Below, piece by piece: positions 62,138 to 64,000 of a DNA stretch of 64,000 nucleotides. Where the stretch lies: assembly GCA_947594855.1 (NCBI GenBank), contig CANQEL010000004.1:1-64000 (forward strand), in the 5' to 3' direction. A program made the translations under genes and the position numbers. Positions within the stretch are counted from its first letter, which is position 1, and the number at the start of each line of letters is the position of its first letter. The notes under the pieces are model-generated. The model worked only from the letters and a program-made list of their open reading frames with translations. It was not told where the DNA came from and did not search any database. The DNA is from an uncultured Lachnospiraceae bacterium (lineage in GTDB: Bacteria; Bacillota; Clostridia; Lachnospirales; Lachnospiraceae).

Positions 62138-63970
62138 ATGCTGTCTTTATTGTCTTATATATATGGGATATTGTGTATTCTTTTGATTATGTCTGTGTCT
62201 GTCGTTATTGGCAAAGGTATCGCAATTATTGCGGGGTTTAATTATAATTCGCTTACAACGGGATTTTTACTGCTTACCGCAATATTTTATATATCAGCGT
62301 TTCCTTTTATGATGGCGCATGGAAGCCTTACAGTACTTACAGTGCTGTACGTTATTGAAGTATGTGCTGTATTTGCGGGGGCGGTATACATATGCCGTAA
62401 AAATAAAGTCCATGCAAATATCTTATGTTTAAGAAAATGTAAAGATAATCTGTTTTTAACTGCAGCGGTTATTTTAGGATTGTTTATTATGGTTCTTCTT
62501 GTAGTGCTTATTCATTCTGATGCTGACGATGCTTTTTATCTTGCCCAGTCATCTTCGGCGCTTTACAGCGGCAGGATTAATCCGTATGAACAGTCTACGG
62601 GAATTCCGTCATTTCCCGACCAGACCCAGTATGCGTTTGTAGGATATGAAATATGGACTGCGGTAATATGCAGTATATTTAATATAAATACGGCTGTGCT
62701 GTATCATTCTCTGCTTCCTGTTATGTTTATAATAATGCATTTTCTTGTTATGTATGATATCGGAAAAGCTTTGTTTAAAGACAGGGCAGCTGTATTCCTT
62801 ATGTTAATTATGGTATTTGATCTTATGAGCGGTTATTCGATATACTCTCAGGGAGCATTTGTAATGCTAAGGTTATGGCAGGGAAAGTCAGTGCTTGTTA
62901 ATGTAATAATGCCGTTTCTTATGCTTGTATTTATAAAAATATTAAAACAGGGATACGGCAATAAATATGATAAAGTAATGTTGTATGTTATTTTGCTAAG
63001 CGGTATGTTTATATCAGTTGTGGGGGTATATCTGGTGCCTCTTGAATATGCAATATTCTTTATAGTTTTTTCCATACATAGGTTAATTTGCCATAAAAGT
63101 ATAAAGGAGCTGTTTCTGCTTACGGTTCCCGTTATTGGCATACTTCCCTTTGTGGCAGTATATTTTTATAATTTTATAAGTGACGATACAATAAAGATTG
63201 CTACAGATAAAGTGGAAGAATTATCATATGCGGGGATATTACATGATATAAACGGTACAGGTATCATTCTTCCGGTATTTGTAATATGCATGGTATTTTT
63301 TGCGTTATATAAGAAAAAACCAGAAAAATATATTTTTGGATTGTATCCTTTAGTATGTATATGTACCATTGCCAATCCCCTGATATGCAGATATGTTGCG
63401 GCTTATATAACAGGAACACCGGTATACTGGAGGGTATTCTGGCTTTTTCAGTTTAATATTACTATTTGTGCGGCTGTTATTGTTATTTATGATATTGTAA
63501 AGAAATATAAAGCTGTATATATCGTGTGTATTGTGCTAACAATTATATTATGCGGCAGACCAATACTGACCGGTCAATTTTTTGACAAGGCACATAATTT
63601 TGAGAAAATCGATGAAATAACAAAGGGTACCGTGGATGCCATGGCCGATACGGAACCCAGACAGGTGTCCCTTATGATGCCTGAGGAATATGGATACGGT
63701 GTCCGCCAGTATTCGGGCAGGATTATTATGATATGGTCCCGGTACAGCTATCTCTATTATCAGAAAGAAGGCAGTTATGACAGGTTAAAAGAAATATATG
63801 ATTCTTTGTATGAAACAAGGACAGTTAATAAGCATATATATAACGGCCTGTGTGATTTTAATACTGATTATGTACTTTTATATAAGGATACGGCAATTGA
63901 AAGCAGTGTGGAATATGCGCTTGAACCTGTGTATGGTTATGGTGATTTTGTATTATATAAAATAAGTTGA
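62138..63970 (+). CDS. Large polytopic membrane protein, GT-C-like, possibly DUF6077
   Basis: A 610-aa protein with about 13 hydrophobic helices. The segment HSDADDAFYLAQSSSALYSG (about 124-143) resembles the catalytic acid loop of GT-C glycosyltransferases and, from memory, the DUF6077 family. A soluble C-terminal domain of about 110 residues ends the protein. ATG 62138 follows GGAGGG; an earlier frame to 62105 overlaps the previous gene. It is the last gene here, with 30 bases left in the window. Confidence 0.75.
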   Translation: MLSLLSYIYGILCILLIMSVSVVIGKGIAIIAGFNYNSLTTGFLLLTAIFYISAFPFMMAHGSLTVLTVLYVIEVCAVFAGAVYICRKNKVHANILCLRKCKDNLFLTAAVILGLFIMVLLVVLIHSDADDAFYLAQSSSALYSGRINPYEQSTGIPSFPDQTQYAFVGYEIWTAVICSIFNINTAVLYHSLLPVMFIIMHFLVMYDIGKALFKDRAAVFLMLIMVFDLMSGYSIYSQGAFVMLRLWQGKSVLVNVIMPFLMLVFIKILKQGYGNKYDKVMLYVILLSGMFISVVGVYLVPLEYAIFFIVFSIHRLICHKSIKELFLLTVPVIGILPFVAVYFYNFISDDTIKIATDKVEELSYAGILHDINGTGIILPVFVICMVFFALYKKKPEKYIFGLYPLVCICTIANPLICRYVAAYITGTPVYWRVFWLFQFNITICAAVIVIYDIVKKYKAVYIVCIVLTIILCGRPILTGQFFDKAHNFEKIDEITKGTVDAMADTEPRQVSLMMPEEYGYGVRQYSGRIIMIWSRYSYLYYQKEGSYDRLKEIYDSLYETRTVNKHIYNGLCDFNTDYVLLYKDTAIESSVEYALEPVYGYGDFVLYKIS

Positions 63971-64000
63971 CTATAATAGTTCGTATGTGTATAATTCTGT

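Overview
The window looks like a chromosomal segment of a low-GC Gram-positive anaerobe of the class Clostridia, most likely a gut Lachnospiraceae. This rests on the AT-rich coding style, strong AGGAGG-type ribosome binding sites, a ZTP riboswitch ahead of a purine operon that carries the two PurH activities on separate genes, Big_2-type lysine-rich wall modules, GH43 enzymes, and a rhamnan-type polysaccharide cluster exported by an ABC transporter. The genus call is inference; no rRNA or other taxonomic marker is present.

Layout. 0.1-9.4 kb: secreted serpin with an Ig-like N-terminus, a family 6 uracil/hypoxanthine-DNA glycosylase, ZTP riboswitch with terminator, PurO-type IMP cyclohydrolase plus AICAR formyltransferase, PTS enzyme I, and a secreted protein with two GH43 domains. 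9.5-16.6 kb: accessory region with a zinc macrodomain/SirTM sirtuin pair, two unrecognised genes, a reading frame that continues past stop codons, an FRG-domain protein, a self-operator-like AlbA_2 ATPase/regulator and a RhuM-family remnant. 16.6-23.6 kb: low-molecular-weight phosphatase, a small membrane protein, and an FtsX-type ABC exporter with lipoprotein, divergent from its likely two-component system. 23.6-30.4 kb: argG divergent from argC-argJ-argB-argD-esterase, with ArgR-like sites between. 30.4-36.9 kb: DMT transporter, comEA, PhoR/PhoB-like two-component system, GerMN lipoprotein, comEC. 36.9-42.9 kb: (alpha/alpha)6-barrel protein, a GGDEF-PAS-GGDEF-EAL protein, tRNA-Ser(CGA), holA.

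43.0-64.0 kb is one large surface polysaccharide locus. It holds a GT4 and a GT2, then, after an unusual repeat-rich leader, rfbA-rfbC-rfbB-rfbD (dTDP-L-rhamnose), two more GT2 proteins, a Wzm/Wzt exporter whose ATPase has a C-terminal extension, two tandem RgpF proteins, a methyltransferase, a kinase-fold protein with a C-terminal coiled coil, a nucleotide-sugar epimerase/reductase, GtrA and two large polytopic proteins. In my reading the chain is assembled from dTDP-rhamnose in the cytoplasm, possibly capped by the methyltransferase/kinase pair, exported by Wzm/Wzt, and decorated outside by the GtrA/polytopic proteins. The cluster runs to the end of the window and is probably incomplete.

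The most interesting candidate is the methyltransferase gene followed by the kinase-coiled-coil gene (57.3-59.2 kb) next to a Wzt with a C-terminal domain. The combination recalls, on two polypeptides, the architecture of the E. coli O9a chain terminator WbdD. Runners-up are the regulator gene whose linker-coding DNA repeats its own promoter palindrome (14.8-16.1 kb), the repeat-rich rfb leader, the same-frame continuation after the gene at 12.2 kb, and the comEC gene that seems to start at AUU.
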